A stretch of DNA of 64,000 bases from Hyperoodon ampullatus. Its lineage: Eukaryota > Chordata > Mammalia > Artiodactyla > Ziphiidae. The translations under genes were made by a program, and so were the position numbers. Numbering within the stretch: position 1 is the first letter of the stretch; each line of letters starts with the position of its first letter. Location of the stretch: assembly GCA_949752795.1 (NCBI GenBank), contig OX457061.1, positions 39,092,338 through 39,156,337 on the forward strand. The letters run 5' to 3'. Shown in pieces: positions 26,401 through 35,214 of the stretch. Below the pieces are notes generated by a model that saw only the letters and a list, made by a program, of their open reading frames with translations, had not been told where the DNA came from and made no database searches.

Positions 26401-29232
26401 ATCTTTCCAGTTTCATTCTCAACCAGTTTTTATTGTAACCTCTTTCAACATTTAATCACCTGATTCCAGTGGATGAAATTTTGCACCCCACCTAGGTTAC
26501 AGCTAATTTTCATTACTACTTGAGTGAAATGAATATATTTCTTTACCTCTGATTGAATTCTTCATTCCTGTGTATATGTATATTTTCTTATCTGGTGTTT
26601 GGTCATGATTCTGTAGTCATTTTGTTGACAAGTGTCAATATACTGGTCAGTGTTGAATGCCTGTCAAATTAACTTTAGTAATAAGGTACAGGAGTACCAC
26701 TGGCATGTGGAATCCATTATTTAAATCTTCTTTGTCCAAAGCTAGCAATCATTCAGCTGATTTTCCCTGCTTACACCAGTGGTTCTCAGAACAGGCTGCA
26801 CATTAGAATCATCCATAGAGCTTTGATATGGCATATGGCTGGGTCCCCACCTCAAACCAGTTGGAGACCCTCTGCCGGGCATCATGGTGTTAAAAGTGCA
26901 CCAGGTGATTCTGATACACAGAGAGGATTGAAACCCACTGTTGTAACATCTGTTAAAGGAAAGATTTCAGATCATTTAAAAAATCTCATTGTCCTTATCC
27001 CCTTTTTGTGGAAACACTGATGGAAAATGCACAGACAAAGTGAAAAGGACATCTAAGGTAGAAAGTTTGGCTAATGCACGACTGGACCATTTTCCTGAAA
27101 ATGTCGAATTATTGAGATGTTTTAAGATGTAGGTATTTTTAAATCTTTATGGTGTGTTTTTCTTTTTTATTTGTTTAAAATACATGTGTGGGTCACTTAC
27201 TGGCTCTTCTTAATCTGCTTATTACCCAGACCAGTAAGGCACACTCAAGTGTTTTCTTCCTTGCCCCAGGTTTCTGTTGATGTACTCCACACTTTTGTGC
27301 AGCTATTACAATTCAGCCCTGACGACGGCGGTGGTTGGAGCCATCAAGGTAAGTGGTTGAAGCCTTGAAATGCACAACCAACTTGGGGAATTGACTGTTT
27401 GATTTTATTGTTGTTATTACCGTGCTGTAGTAAGAGTGGAGGCTTGTGATATTTTCTGCCTGGGTAATCCCTCCTACGTCTTCTAATCTAATCCACAAAA
27501 CAGAGGGAAGACTTGCTAATTTAAAAGGAAGGGACAAATTATGACTTAAATTGAGAATGGTGGGAAGGGATGGTCTGGGAAAACCAAGTGAAATAGCTGA
27601 AAAAAATTCCAAATTTCTGTGCTAAGATACCTTGTGATCTACAGTTCGGTTTTCTGGGAGAACCTTGCTGACTAAGAAAGAGAATTCTTGTGAAGAACTG
27701 TTTTCAGTCTAGATCTATACTCAAATATAAGGTGATTAACTCTGGGATTGGTGTGTATGCTGCGTGTGTGTACATGCATTTGAACACACACTAATGAATA
27801 GGAGGGTGGAGGTGTTCTAAATTCTGTTCTGCAGTTGCTTTGTGTTTCTGTTCATGTGAACTCCTACCGTGAGTGAGTGCTTCAACAGTAGACTTCTCTG
27901 TTGGCTGCCCAAGGGCCTCTGAGAATACACTGGACAGAGTACTGCTTGTAATTTATCAGATGTCTTAGTTTGTTCAAGTTTAGGACTAATATGATTAAAA
28001 TTCACTACCCAATGATGGTAAAGAGATGAAATCTGGAAAGCTGATTACAACCCAACTCTTACATCTTTTTCCTATGTATTAACTGGAAGAGGGTATGGAT
28101 AATGCAGTTTCTGTGGTTATGGTGCTGTAGTTTATTTCATTTTCTTTATAAAGCCATATGTAATGGTTTTTATCCACTTATTCAATATTCCATGAACCCC
28201 TACTATATGCGAGTCTCTTTGAAAAGTAACTAAAATATTTAGTTTCAGGTGTCATATATATATGAGTTTTCCCCCTAAAGCCTTTACTTTTAAAATCATT
28301 AATCGTCTCTTTTTCTGCAGAACGTATCCGTTGCCTACATTGGAATGTTAGTAGGTGGAGACTACATTTTCTCTGTATTAAACTTTGTAGGGTTAAATAT
28401 TTGGTAAGTGGGATTTTTAAATGAACTCATTTTAGTAAAATATGAATTTTTAAAAACCTGATTAATACAAGTGAAAGAGCAGGAGGTGTTTTGACTTTAC
28501 AATTTCTAGGATAAAATTTACTTAAATCATTCAGTTCATCTCTTTTTATGACATACACTTTCATGTGGACCATGGGGACATGTAATGAAAATTCAAAGGG
28601 TTGAGATCTAATTTTCTATTTCCTCCTCTCAGAAAAGCCCTTAAGTTGTGTGTCTTCCTTTTGTAAATGGGCCTCACTAAATCTGTGCTCCATTGAAGTG
28701 CCATGTGCTAAGGATATTGGGAGGAGTGACTAAGATACTTTTGAAAGGCATTTTGGGGTCTCAGAGATGGGACACCATTTTAGGATAATGTATAGTTTAT
28801 TCAAGTAATAACCAAGTGCTTATTTTTTCTCCAAGTTTCTCTATTAGACTTGATCTGCTCTTTTTCTGCCCCCAAAGATTTGTAAATAAGAGGGTTAATT
28901 CTCATCGATTAATACACAAATTTGAGGAAGTAAAACAGGGGGCTCAATAATTCCCTCCAAGTTAAGCTGACTGCATGGTAAATCACCTATACTTCAATAA
29001 AATAAAGAAAAAGAAACAAACAGCCAAGTTATCAAAAAAATTAAGTTGACTGTATTTATAAAGATGTCAGTAACTGTTGGTTGTACCATCTATGGAATTT
29101 ATTTTCACTCTCTTTTATTCTCCTTTCAGCATGGCAGGGGGCTTGAGATACTCCTTTTTAACTTTAAACAGCCAGTTAAAACCTAAACAACCTGTGGATG
29201 AAGAAAACATCCCTCAAGATTTGAAGGGCTAG
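2429..29232 (+). CDS. SLC35D2: SLC35D2 gene, last nine coding exons (5' part outside window)
   Basis: Nine exons (2429-2496, 6907-6978, 8176-8244, 12629-12731, 14027-14119, 19700-19767, 27270-27348, 28321-28403, 29130-29232) total 738 bases, which is 245 codons plus TAG. All introns start GT and end AG, and all junction phases agree. The protein reads like the C-terminal three quarters of mammalian SLC35D2 (human about 337 residues), with hallmarks such as [31 protein letters not shown] and [15 protein letters not shown]35D2 differs from its paralogue SLC35D1 in these blocks, so the assignment is firm. Known role: multi-pass Golgi nucleotide-sugar transporter of the drug/metabolite transporter superfamily, reported to move UDP-GlcNAc and UDP-glucose into the lumen for glycan and heparan sulfate synthesis. 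No frameshift or premature stop is seen. The N-terminal roughly 92 residues are encoded upstream of the window. Confidence 0.95.
4250..4720 (-). mobile_element. Old L1 ORF2 fragment, antisense
   Basis: The text from tgcaaatattttctctcagt to the accatttgttgaaaaggcta region is characteristic of an antisense L1M ORF2 segment. It is heavily mutated, with no long frame. Confidence 0.75.
5070..5332 (-). mobile_element. Old L1 fragment, antisense
   Basis: Contains the recognisable antisense L1 line of aggattgctggggtatggcc, ttttccaaagtggctg and cccaccagcagtg. It lies out of order relative to the 4250-4720 fragment, so it is a separate insertion or a rearranged copy. It is terminated by the SINE at 5333. 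Confidence 0.75.
5333..5543 (-). mobile_element. CHR SINE, antisense
   Basis: Poly-T, GCGGTACACGGGCCTCTCAC, and the head complement CCACCAGGGAAGCCCC. Close to consensus, inserted in the old L1 fragment. Confidence 0.92.
5930..6620 (-). mobile_element. Old L1 remnant, antisense, split by a SINE
   Basis: The stretch with aatgaacatgtttgtgtgca and gggttattatcttagggtaa resembles the antisense L1 3' region. It is interrupted by the long CHR SINE at 6228. Family assignment is tentative. Confidence 0.5.
6228..6560 (+). mobile_element. Long CHR SINE, sense
   Basis: Starts GGGCTTCCCTGGTGGTGCAG, has the tRNA-like GGTTCGAGCCC box, extended middle repeats of the form ccacaactactgag, and ends in an (AAAT)n/A tail. 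The target duplication agtaattaggtc occurs at about 6215 and 6564. Confidence 0.93.
6907..6978 (+). CDS. SLC35D2: SLC35D2 coding exon (about residues 115-139)
   Basis: 72 bases. The first base completes the serine codon split by the previous intron. The translation [20 protein letters not shown] is the conserved membrane segment with the FTVLRKF signature shared by SLC35D proteins. The exon ends after GG of a glycine codon. The donor is GG/gtgatt, with T at +5, an unusually weak 5' splice site. Continuity of the frame into 8176 supports it. Confidence 0.94.
7833..8046 (-). mobile_element. CHR SINE with TTTA tail, antisense
   Basis: A (TTTA)n tail precedes GCGGTACGCGGGCCTCTCAC and the element ends CCACCAGGGAAGCCC. 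The duplication tgcagtttattt is on both sides. It sits 130 bases upstream of the exon at 8176. Confidence 0.92.
8099..8158. repeat. TATC/CATC microsatellite
   Basis: Imperfect tetranucleotide array that ends 17 bases before the exon at 8176 and supplies most of its upstream pyrimidine tract. Confidence 0.9.
8176..8244 (+). CDS. SLC35D2: SLC35D2 coding exon (about residues 139-162)
   Basis: 69 bases, entering and leaving within glycine codons. Translation [20 protein letters not shown] followed by AAG is a hydrophobic membrane segment typical of the family. The acceptor is ttattacag. The 125 bases upstream contain a TATC/CATC microsatellite (8099-8158) and, before that, a CHR SINE ending at 8046, so the splice-acceptor neighbourhood has been heavily rebuilt. 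The donor is gtaaga. Confidence 0.95.
8802..8918 (+). mobile_element. MIR element, sense
   Basis: Contains gtagtggttaaagca and the MIR core with tctctgtgcctcagtttcct. Ancient mammalian SINE. Confidence 0.75.
8919..9258. mobile_element. Tigger-like DNA transposon remnant
   Basis: The left end acatttggccctgtgtgtcc and the right end ggagggacgactgta form imperfect inverted ends. The interior has the familiar ggattcaaccaaccatggat and gtatatgggaggatgt segments of a Tigger-related non-autonomous element. Exact subfamily not assigned. Confidence 0.6.
9385..9560 (+). mobile_element. MIR element, sense
   Basis: Pattern of ctcacttactggctatataa, cctctgtgccccag and gagaattaaatgagataata matches MIR. Confidence 0.7.
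9600..9765. mobile_element. Ancient repeat, possibly L2-like
   Basis: tatgccaggcatcattctat, cagcagttaacaagac and ccttcatggagctttcattc are typical of an old mammalian repeat. I assign it only tentatively. Confidence 0.45.
12629..12731 (+). CDS. SLC35D2: SLC35D2 coding exon (about residues 162-196)
   Basis: 103 bases. Translation starts [19 protein letters not shown] and ends in KQKMDPK, one of the most diagnostic blocks of SLC35D2. It has a strong pyrimidine tract before the acceptor cccag and the donor AAG/gtacca. It ends in phase 0. Confidence 0.96.
13085..13212 (+). mobile_element. MIR element, sense
   Basis: Carries aacctcagtttcctcatctg preceded by the degenerate MIR core. Confidence 0.65.
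14027..14119 (+). CDS. SLC35D2: SLC35D2 coding exon (about residues 197-227)
   Basis: 93 bases, exactly 31 codons, phase 0 at both ends. Translation [20 protein letters not shown] continues to STGDLRQ, a membrane segment followed by a short loop. Acceptor ttttgcag, donor CAG/gtgagc, both good. Confidence 0.96.
14440..14720 (-). mobile_element. Old L1 3'-region remnant, antisense
   Basis: catttcaccattcttatttc, tttaaagtaaatcccagaca and tcatggcatttgcttctaaa are typical of an old L1 3' end in reverse. Family is tentative. Confidence 0.5.
16005..16215 (-). mobile_element. MIR element, antisense
   Basis: tactattattatccccattt, acaaggaatctagggcac and the degenerate gagccagg complement define an antisense MIR. 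Confidence 0.7.
16239..16583 (-). mobile_element. Long CHR SINE, antisense
   Basis: atttatttttggctgcattg through the repeated tcagtagttgtggc units to CCACCAGGGAAGCCCC. The duplication ctcaattt flanks both ends. Confidence 0.92.
18881..18990 (-). mobile_element. Short CHR-type SINE, antisense
   Basis: Poly-T, ggctgctcttagttcc and the head complement ggaccgccagggaattccc, followed by a second T run. The duplication (t)gcaaattctt occurs at 18871 and 19001. Confidence 0.87.
19148..19640 (-). mobile_element. MIR element, antisense, split by CHR SINE
   Basis: The left part (tcattaaatcctcacattga) and right part (cccaatgtcacacagctgg) are two halves of one antisense MIR, separated by the SINE at 19241-19481. 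This orders the insertions. Confidence 0.7.
19241..19481 (-). mobile_element. CHR SINE, antisense
   Basis: (TTTA)n, GCGGTACATGGGCCTCTCAC, and end CCACCAGGGAAGCCC. Perfect 15-bp duplication ttgaggaagtttttt at 19226 and 19482. Confidence 0.95.
19700..19767 (+). CDS. SLC35D2: SLC35D2 coding exon (about residues 228-250)
   Basis: 68 bases. Translation [20 protein letters not shown] then FLG. The exon starts in phase 0 after the acceptor gataatag, which has a rather purine-rich neighbourhood, and ends after GG with donor gtaaga. It is followed by a 7.5-kb intron, the largest of this gene in the window. Confidence 0.95.
20755..20990 (-). mobile_element. L1 3'-end fragment, antisense
   Basis: tttattgaggtatagctgat to tgttgtactgtatatccttg is the artiodactyl-type L1 3' UTR in reverse. 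Confidence 0.65.
20990..21650 (-). mobile_element. Possible old L1/HAL1-like 5' portion, antisense
   Basis: tctgatgattctaatatctg, ggtgacctgtgatttgtgag and cctgtggactgaaaatagga recall the antisense ORF1/5' region of old L1 or HAL1 elements. No usable frame remains. Confidence 0.4.
22061..22420 (-). mobile_element. Long CHR SINE, antisense
   Basis: ttttatttttggctgcgttg through tcagtagttgtggc repeats to CCACCAGGGAAGTCCC. Flanked by the near-duplication agaa(g/a)taaacccttt. Confidence 0.92.
22795..23030 (+). mobile_element. MIR element, sense
   Basis: Well-preserved MIR: actctggaatcagatggcct, tctctgagcctcaatttcct and the 3' ttcagtaagtgttaactatt. Confidence 0.85.
24499..24630 (+). other. Candidate alternative terminal exon inside an SLC35D2 intron
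   Basis: A T-rich tract ends in ttatttttcag/A at 24498. Spliced from the exon ending 19767, the frame continues for 25 further codons (beginning [10 protein letters not shown] after the junction glycine) to TAA at 24575-24577. An AATAAA follows at 24608-24613. These are all the parts of a poly(A)-terminated last exon, but no transcript evidence is available and chance is possible. The product would lose the last membrane segments. Confidence 0.3.
26777..26940 (+). mobile_element. MER5A-type hAT-Charlie MITE
   Basis: Starts CAGTGGTTCTCAGA and ends with the inverted complement gaaacccactg, with ccaggtgattctgatac inside. This is the typical MER5A layout, complete. Confidence 0.85.
27270..27348 (+). 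CDS. SLC35D2: SLC35D2 coding exon (about residues 250-276)
   Basis: 79 bases. Translation [20 protein letters not shown] then VVGAIK. The [13 protein letters not shown] block is the strongly conserved late transmembrane region of SLC35D transporters. Acceptor gccccag, donor AAG/gtaagt (near perfect). GC-rich codons here (ACG ACG GCG GTG) contrast with the AT-rich surrounding introns. Confidence 0.96.
27349..29129 (+). other. Two SLC35D2 introns (27349-28320 and 28404-29129)
   Basis: Short introns without a recognised repeat apart from a possible L1 3' end near 28975-29010 (gcatggtaaatcacctatac, ttcaataaaataaag). Confidence 0.7.
28321..28403 (+). CDS. SLC35D2: SLC35D2 coding exon (about residues 277-304)
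   Basis: 83 bases. Translation [20 protein letters not shown] then NFVGLNI. It encodes the GGDYIF motif shared across the family and ends within a cysteine codon (TG/C). Acceptor ttttctgcag, donor gtaagt. Confidence 0.96.
29130..29232 (+). CDS. SLC35D2: SLC35D2 terminal coding exon and stop
   Basis: 103 bases coding from the split cysteine codon to the TAG at 29230-29232. Translation [19 protein letters not shown] followed by a polar, acidic tail ending QDLKG. The charged tail fits the cytosolic C-terminus of the transporter. It appears one residue longer than the human tail as I recall it, which should be checked by alignment. Confidence 0.95.
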
Positions 29233-29780
29233 AACCTGGGGCAGAATTGCAGACTGGCTTGCAGACTGGCTTGCAGACTGGGGGGAACGAGGGAATATTC
29301 CCAGCTGTTTTGGTTGTGGCACTCCCCCCTGGTTAAGGCACAACAGGAATGTCTGCAAAATGCAAAGAGAATCTACATCATGTGCTGCATGAGGAGCCAT
29401 CATCAGCCCTGAGAAATGTATCCGGGCAAAGCCTTACCAGCTGAAAGTGAATCTTCTCAAAATAAACCACTGGTGAAAGGGATTGTTTCCAAGGCACTTG
29501 CGTGGACCACACATCTGTGTGCTGTTCCAGGTACTGGGAGTGCTTCAAAGGAGGTAAAAGGCCGATGCTGTGAGGGTGCTTATCAGCACCTTGGCCTTAA
29601 TTTCAAAGGTCCCAGCCAAAGCAAAGTGCCAGTGGGAACATTTTTTTGGTTTAAACAGACATGTCTTTATTTTAATAAAATCAGCCACTTAACTGCCAGT
29701 AGAGTTATTTGTTAGCTTTGATTTGATCTTATATGTTGGTATCTTTTCCCAGTCATCAAAGTAAAATAAAAATAATTTAT
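29233..29780 (+). other. SLC35D2: SLC35D2 3' UTR region with candidate polyadenylation signals
   Basis: Non-coding sequence after the stop. AATAAA hexamers occur at 29461-29466, 29674-29679 and 29765-29770; which one is used cannot be told from sequence alone. A three-copy 12-bp tandem repeat lies at 29247-29282. The end of the UTR is an estimate. Confidence 0.6.
29247..29282 (+). repeat. Three-copy 12-bp tandem repeat in SLC35D2 3' UTR
   Basis: Unit ttgcagactggc occurs three times head to tail (the last copy differs at its final base), beginning 14 bases after the stop codon. Confidence 0.95.
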
Positions 29781-30394
29781 ATGCATACCTCATACTGTGA
29801 TATTATTGTAGACAGGCAGAAAAACAGTAGGTCATTTATTCAGTCTGCCTTGAAGGGTAATATTCCTTTTAAGGCTCATGTTGGGAAAAATTACAAAATA
29901 ACTCAATGGAAAAAACAATACTCAGTGTGCCCTGTCAACATTTAAGTTGGTCATATTTCTCTCCTCTTCTCCTTCCAGGTTTGTTCAGGGGCTTTGAAAT
30001 TCAGATCATATGGACTTTAACCAAGGTACATTTTTTTCCTGGGCTTGCCAGACCCCCCAGACCAGTGGTGTGTGGGAAGGATCCCCGGTTTGGATGAGAG
30101 TTATCATCTCCATCAAGAAATGGACTGTCCCTGTCGGGGTCGTGGTGCAGGGTAGGGCCCCAGTCTGGAGGGGGCCAGTCAGGAGCTCTTCTTTCTAGTC
30201 TTGTCTTCACTGCTGACCTACCAAGACCTTCACAGGTCATCTTGCCAATGTTGCCTCCATTTTTTAATCTTTAAAATGGAACTATGTCTCCAAATCCCTG
30301 CCAGCTCTGACTTTCTAAGTTTATAGAAGCTGAGCCAGATGGACAGGGCAGCAAATGAAGGAATGATTGTGTTGACATGCTTCAATTTACTTTA
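29780..30394. other. Intergenic sequence after SLC35D2
   Basis: No gene recognised. A GC-richer patch at 30030-30200 carries short frames on both strands without any known domain. Confidence 0.6.
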
Positions 30395-30934
30395 AAATTA
30401 AAAAAAAATTTAATTGTAAAATACACATAACATAAAATTTACCATCCTAACCATTTCTAAGTGTACAGTTCAGTAGTGTTAAGTATATGCACACTGTTGT
30501 GTAGCCAACCTCTACAACTTTTTCATGTTGCAAAACTGAAACTCTATACCCATTAAACAATAACTCCCCATTCCTCCCTTTCCCCAGCTCCTGGCAACCA
30601 CCATTCTACTTTCTTTCTCTATGAATGTGACTACTGTAGGTACCTCATAAAAGTAGAATCACACAATATTTATCTTTCAGTAGCTGGCTTATTTCGCTTA
30701 GGATAATATCGTCAAGTTTCATCCATGTTGCAGCATGTGTCCAAATTTCTTGCCTTTTTAAGACTAAATAATATTCCATCATATGGATATACCACATTTT
30801 GTTTATCCATTCGTCTGTCAGTGGACATTTGGATTGCTTCTACCTCTTGGCTGTTTGTGTATAATCCTGCTATGAACATGGGTGCACAAATATGTCTTTG
30901 AGACCCTGCTTTCAGTTCTTTCGGATAGTTGAAG

Positions 30935-31445
30935 GAAACTTGTTTCCTCTATACACAGAGCACTTCTGATGCCAAATGAGTGGGATCTTTCCCTCACATT
31001 AAGCAATTCTCCAACTCTTTGGACACCAACTAGGGGTCCTACAATTAAATGCAGACTCTACCCGGAGTTAGCACAGACCCCACAGGTTAAGCGCTTAGTT
31101 CCCCAAGACTGCTCCCTACTTCAGATGCCAAACCCAAGTCCCAGGTTGTGACTGGTGCTTCGGACCAACTGACCATCAATCTGGGGTCTCCACACCCCCT
31201 TCCTCGGGTTTAATAATTTGCTAGAATGGCTCACAGAACTCGGGGAAATGCTTTACTCTCTATTACCAGTTTATTATGAAGCATACAACTCAGGAACAGC
31301 CAAAGGGAAGAAATGCATAGGACAAGGTATGTGGGAAATGGTTTGGAGCTTTCACAACTCCTCCAAGTGTGCCCCACTCTCAGCACATCAATGTGTTCAT
31401 CAACTGGAAGCTCTCCAAACCCCATCATTTGTTTTTCACGATAAC
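30935..31445. mobile_element. LTR-like repeat inserted in old L1M
   Basis: This block interrupts L1 text that resumes at about 31450. Segments such as gctagaatggctcacagaac and taccagtttattatgaagca resemble a mammalian LTR/MER repeat that I cannot name. No internal viral genes or target duplication were seen. Confidence 0.5.
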
Positions 31446-31551
31446 ACATGAACCACAGCCACACCATTTTATATTCCCACCAACAGTGCACGGGGATTTC
31501 AATTTCTCCACATCCTCACCACTTGTTGTTTCCTTTTTTTTTTTTTTTTTG

Positions 31552-31582
<31 letters not shown>
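31552..31582. repeat. (TAG)n trinucleotide microsatellite
   Basis: About ten uninterrupted GTA/TAG units following a run of T inside the old L1M. Confidence 0.95.
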
Positions 31583-31733
31583 GTGTGCTAATGGGTATGA
31601 AGTGATATCTCATCATAGTTTTGATTTACATTTCACTGATGGTTAGTGATGTTGAGCATCTTCTCATGTGCTTGTTGGCCATTTGTCCATATTCTTTGGA
31701 GAAATGTCTATTCAAATCCTTTGCCCATTTTTT

Positions 31734-31934
31734 TTTTTTTTTGCAGTACGCGGGCCTCTCACCCCTGTGGCCTCTCCCGCCACGGAGCACAGGCTCCGGA
31801 CGTGCAGGCCCAGCGGCCATGGCTCACAGGCCCAGCCGCTCCGCGGCACGCGGGATCCTCCCAGACCGGGGCACGAACCCGCGTCCCCCGCACCGGCAGG
31901 CGGACCCCCAACCACTGCGCCACCAGGGAAGCCC
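31734..31934 (-). mobile_element. CHR SINE, antisense, GC-rich copy
   Basis: gcagtacgcgggcctctcac to CCACCAGGGAAGCCC, with 15-bp duplication tcctttgcccatttt at 31718 and 31935. Confidence 0.95.
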
Positions 31935-32348
31935 TCCTTTGCCCATTTTTGAATTGGGTTGTTTGTTCTTTTGTTGTTGAGTTGCAGGAGTTCTTTATTT
32001 TTTCAGTTTATTTTTAAATTGGGGTATAATTGCTTTACAATGTTGTGTTTCTGTTGTACAGCAAAGTAAATCAGCCATATGTATACATATATCCCCTCTC
32101 TTTTGGATTTCCTTCCCATTAGGTCACCACAGAGCACTGAGTAGATTTCCCTGTGCTGTACAGCAGGTTCTCATTAGTTATCTACTTTATACATAGTAGT
32201 GTATATATGTCACTCCCAATCTCCCAATTCATCCCACTCCTCCTTTCCCCCCTTGGTATCTATACGTTTATTCTCTACGTCTGTGTCTCTATTTCTGCTT
32301 TGCTGATATGTTCATCTGTACCATTTTTCTAGATTTCACATATATGCA

Positions 32349-33266
32349 TTAATATACAATATTTGTTTTTTCTTTCTGACTTATTTCACTCTGTATGACA
32401 GTCTCTAGATCCATACACATCTCTACAAATGACCCAATTTCATTTCTTTTTATGGCTGAGTAATATTCCATTGTATATATGTAACATATCTTCTTTATCC
32501 ATTCATCTGTTGATGGATATTTCAGTTGCTTCCAAGTCCTGGCTGTTGTAAATAGTGCTCCAGTGAACATTGGGATGCATATGTCTTCTTGAATTATGGT
32601 TTTCTTAGAGTATATACCCAGTAGGGGGATTGCTGGGTCGTATGGTAGTTCTATTTTTAGTTTTTTAAGGAACCTCCCTACTGTTCTCCATACTGTCTGT
32701 ATCAATTTACATTCCCACCAACAGTGCAAGAGGGTTCCCTTTTCTCCACACCCTCTCCGGCATTTACTGTTTGTAGATTTTTTGATGATGGCCACTCTGA
32801 CTGGTATGAGGAGATACCTCATTATAGTTTTGATTTGCATCTCTCTAATAATTAGTGACGTTGAGCATCTTTTCATGTGCCTCTTGGCCAACTGTGTGTC
32901 TTCTTTGGTGAAATGTCTATTTAGGTCTTCTGCCCATTTCTTGATTGGGTTGTTTGTTTTTTTCATATTGAGCTGCATGAACTGTTTGTATATTCTGGAG
33001 ATTAATCCCTTGTCAGTTGCTTCATTTGCAAATATTTTCTCCCATTCTGAGTATTGTCTTTTCCTCTTGTTTATGGTTTCCTTTGCTGTGCGAAAGCTTT
33101 TCAGTTTCATTAGGTCCCATTTGTTTATTTTGGTTTTTATTTTCATTACTCTAGTAGGTGGGTCAAAAAAGATCTTGCTGTGATTTGTGTCACTGAGTGT
33201 TCTTCCTGTGTTTTCCTCTAAGAGTTTTATATAGTGTCCAGTCTTACATTTAGGTCTCAAATCCAT
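32349..33266 (-). pseudogene. L1 ORF2 C-terminal fragment
   Basis: 305-codon open frame ending in the 3' region. It shows the L1 ORF2 C-terminal hallmarks [19 protein letters not shown] and the cysteine-rich [16 protein letters not shown] zinc-knuckle-like segment. It lacks the endonuclease and reverse transcriptase, which lie in other frames farther along the minus strand, so it is a remnant. Confidence 0.9.
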
Positions 33267-33499
33267 TTTGAGTTTATTTTTGTGTATGGTGTTAGGTAGT
33301 GTTCTAATTTCATTCTTTTACATGTAGCTATCCAGTTTTCCCAGCACCACTTATTGAAGAGGCTGTCTTTTCTCCATTGTATTTTCTTGCCTCCTTTGTC
33401 ATAGATTAGGTGACCATAGGTACGTGGGTTTATCTCTGGGCTTTCTATCCTGTTCCATTGATCTATACTTCTTGTGCCAGTACCATACTGTCTTTCTTT

Positions 33500-33822
33500 T
33501 CTTTTTTTTTTAAATAAATTTATTTATTTATTTATTTTTGGCTGAATTGGGTCTTTGTTGCTGCATGGGGGCTTTCTCTAGTTGTAGCAAGTGGGGGTTA
33601 CTCTTTGTTGTGGTGCACGGGCTTCTCATTGTGGTGGCTTCTCTTGTTGTGGAGCATGGGCTCTAGACACACAGGCTTCAATAGTTATGACCACTCGGGC
33701 TCAGTAGTTGTGGCGCATGGGCTTAGTTGCTCCGTGGCATGTGGGATCTTCCTGGACCAGGGATCACCCGTGTCCCCTGCATTGGCAGGAAGATTCTCAA
33801 CCTATGCCACCAGGGAAGTCAC
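33500..33822 (-). mobile_element. Long CHR SINE inside L1 ORF2, antisense
   Basis: atttatttttggctgaattg to gccaccagggaagtc. The flanking L1 text accatactgt / accactgt is a diverged target duplication. It splits the reverse transcriptase end from the C-terminal part. Confidence 0.9.
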
Positions 33823-33842
33823 TACCACTGTAGGGATTTTGA

Positions 33843-35214
33843 TCACTGTAGCTTTGTAGTATAGTCTGAAGTCAGAGAGCCTGATATTCCTACAGCTCTG
33901 TTTTTCTTTCTCAAGGTAGCTTTGACTGTTTGGGATCTTTTGCGTTTCCATACAAATGGTAAAATTTTTTGTTCTAATTCTGTGAAAAATGCCATTGGTA
34001 ATTTGATAGGGATTGCACTGAATCTGTAGACTGCTTTGGGTAGGGTACTCATTTTCACAAAATTGATACTTCCAATCCAAGAACATGGTATATCTCTCCA
34101 TCTGTTTGTGTCATCTTTGATTCCTTTCATCAGTATTTTGTAGTTTTCTGAGTACAGGTCTTTTGCTTCCTTAGGTAGCTTTATTCCTAGGTATTTTATT
34201 CTTTTTGTTGCAATGGTAAATGGAATTGTGTCCTTAATTTCTCTTTCTGATCTTTTGTTGTTAGTGTATAGGAATGCAAGAGATTTCTGTGCATTAACTT
34301 TGTATCCTGCAACTTTACCAAATTCATTGATTAGCTCTAGTAGTTTTCTGGTAGCATCCTTAGGATTTCCTATGTAGAGTATCATGTCATCTGAGAACAG
34401 TGACAGTTTTGCTTCTTTTCCAATTTGGATTCCTTTTATTTATTTTTCTTCTCTGATTACCATGGCTAGGACTTCCAAAACTATGTTGAATAATATTGGC
34501 GAGAGTGGACATCCTTGTCTTGCTCCTGACCTTAGTGGAAATGCTTTCAGGTTTTCACCATTGAGAATGATGTTTGCTGTGGGTTTGTCATATATGGCCT
34601 TTATTATGTTGAGGTAGTTTCCCTCTATGCCTACTTTCTGGAGAGTTTTTATCATGAATGGTGTTGAATTTTGTCAAAAGCTTTTTCTGCATCTATTGAG
34701 AGGATCACATGGTTTTTACTCTTCAATTTATTAATATGGTGTATCACACTGATTGATTCACGTGTATTGAAGAATCCTTGCATCCCAGGGATGAATCCCA
34801 GTTGATCATGGTGTATGATCTTTTTAACGTGTTGTTGGATTCTGTTTGCTAGTATTTTTCTGTATATGTTCATCAGTGATATTGGTCTGTAATTTTCTCT
34901 TTTTTTGTGATATCTTTTTCTGGTTTTGCTATCAGGGTGATGGTGGCCATGTAGAATGAGGTTGGGAGTGTTCCTTCCTATGCACTTTTTTGGAGGTGTT
35001 TGAGAAGAATGGGTGTTAGCTCTTCTCTAAATGTTTGATAGAATTTGCCTGTGAAGCCATCTAGACCTGGACTTTTGTTTGTTGGAAGATTTTTCATCAC
35101 AGTTTCAATTTCATTACTTGTGATTGGTATGTTCATATTTTCTATTTCTTCCTGGTTCAGTGTTGGAAGGTTATACCTTTCTAAGAATTTGTCCATTTCT
35201 TCCAGGTTATCCAT
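33843..35214 (-). pseudogene. L1 ORF2 reverse transcriptase remnant
   Basis: Broken into four frames: 34978-35214 (N-side, [16 protein letters not shown]), 34652-34873 ([17 protein letters not shown]), 34440-34655 ([19 protein letters not shown]) and 33843-34385. The catalytic FADD motif reads F-S-D-D (34386-34397). These are standard L1 RT blocks; the frame breaks and the substitution show it is dead. Confidence 0.88.

Larger units (their letters stand above)
19768..27269 (+). other. SLC35D2 intron, largest in the window
   Basis: Contains L1 fragments, one long CHR SINE, one MIR, one MER5A and the candidate terminal exon at 24499. 23030-24490 and 24640-26770 show nothing I can name. Confidence 0.75.
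30395..31999 (-). mobile_element. Old L1M 3' portion, antisense, with nested inserts
   Basis: taaaatttaccatcctaacc at the low end, gtttcatccatgttgcagca, then after an insert cccaccaacagtgcacgggg and tgaattgggttgtttgttct. It is interrupted by an LTR-like block (about 30935-31445), a TAG microsatellite and a CHR SINE (31734-31934). Confidence 0.8.
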
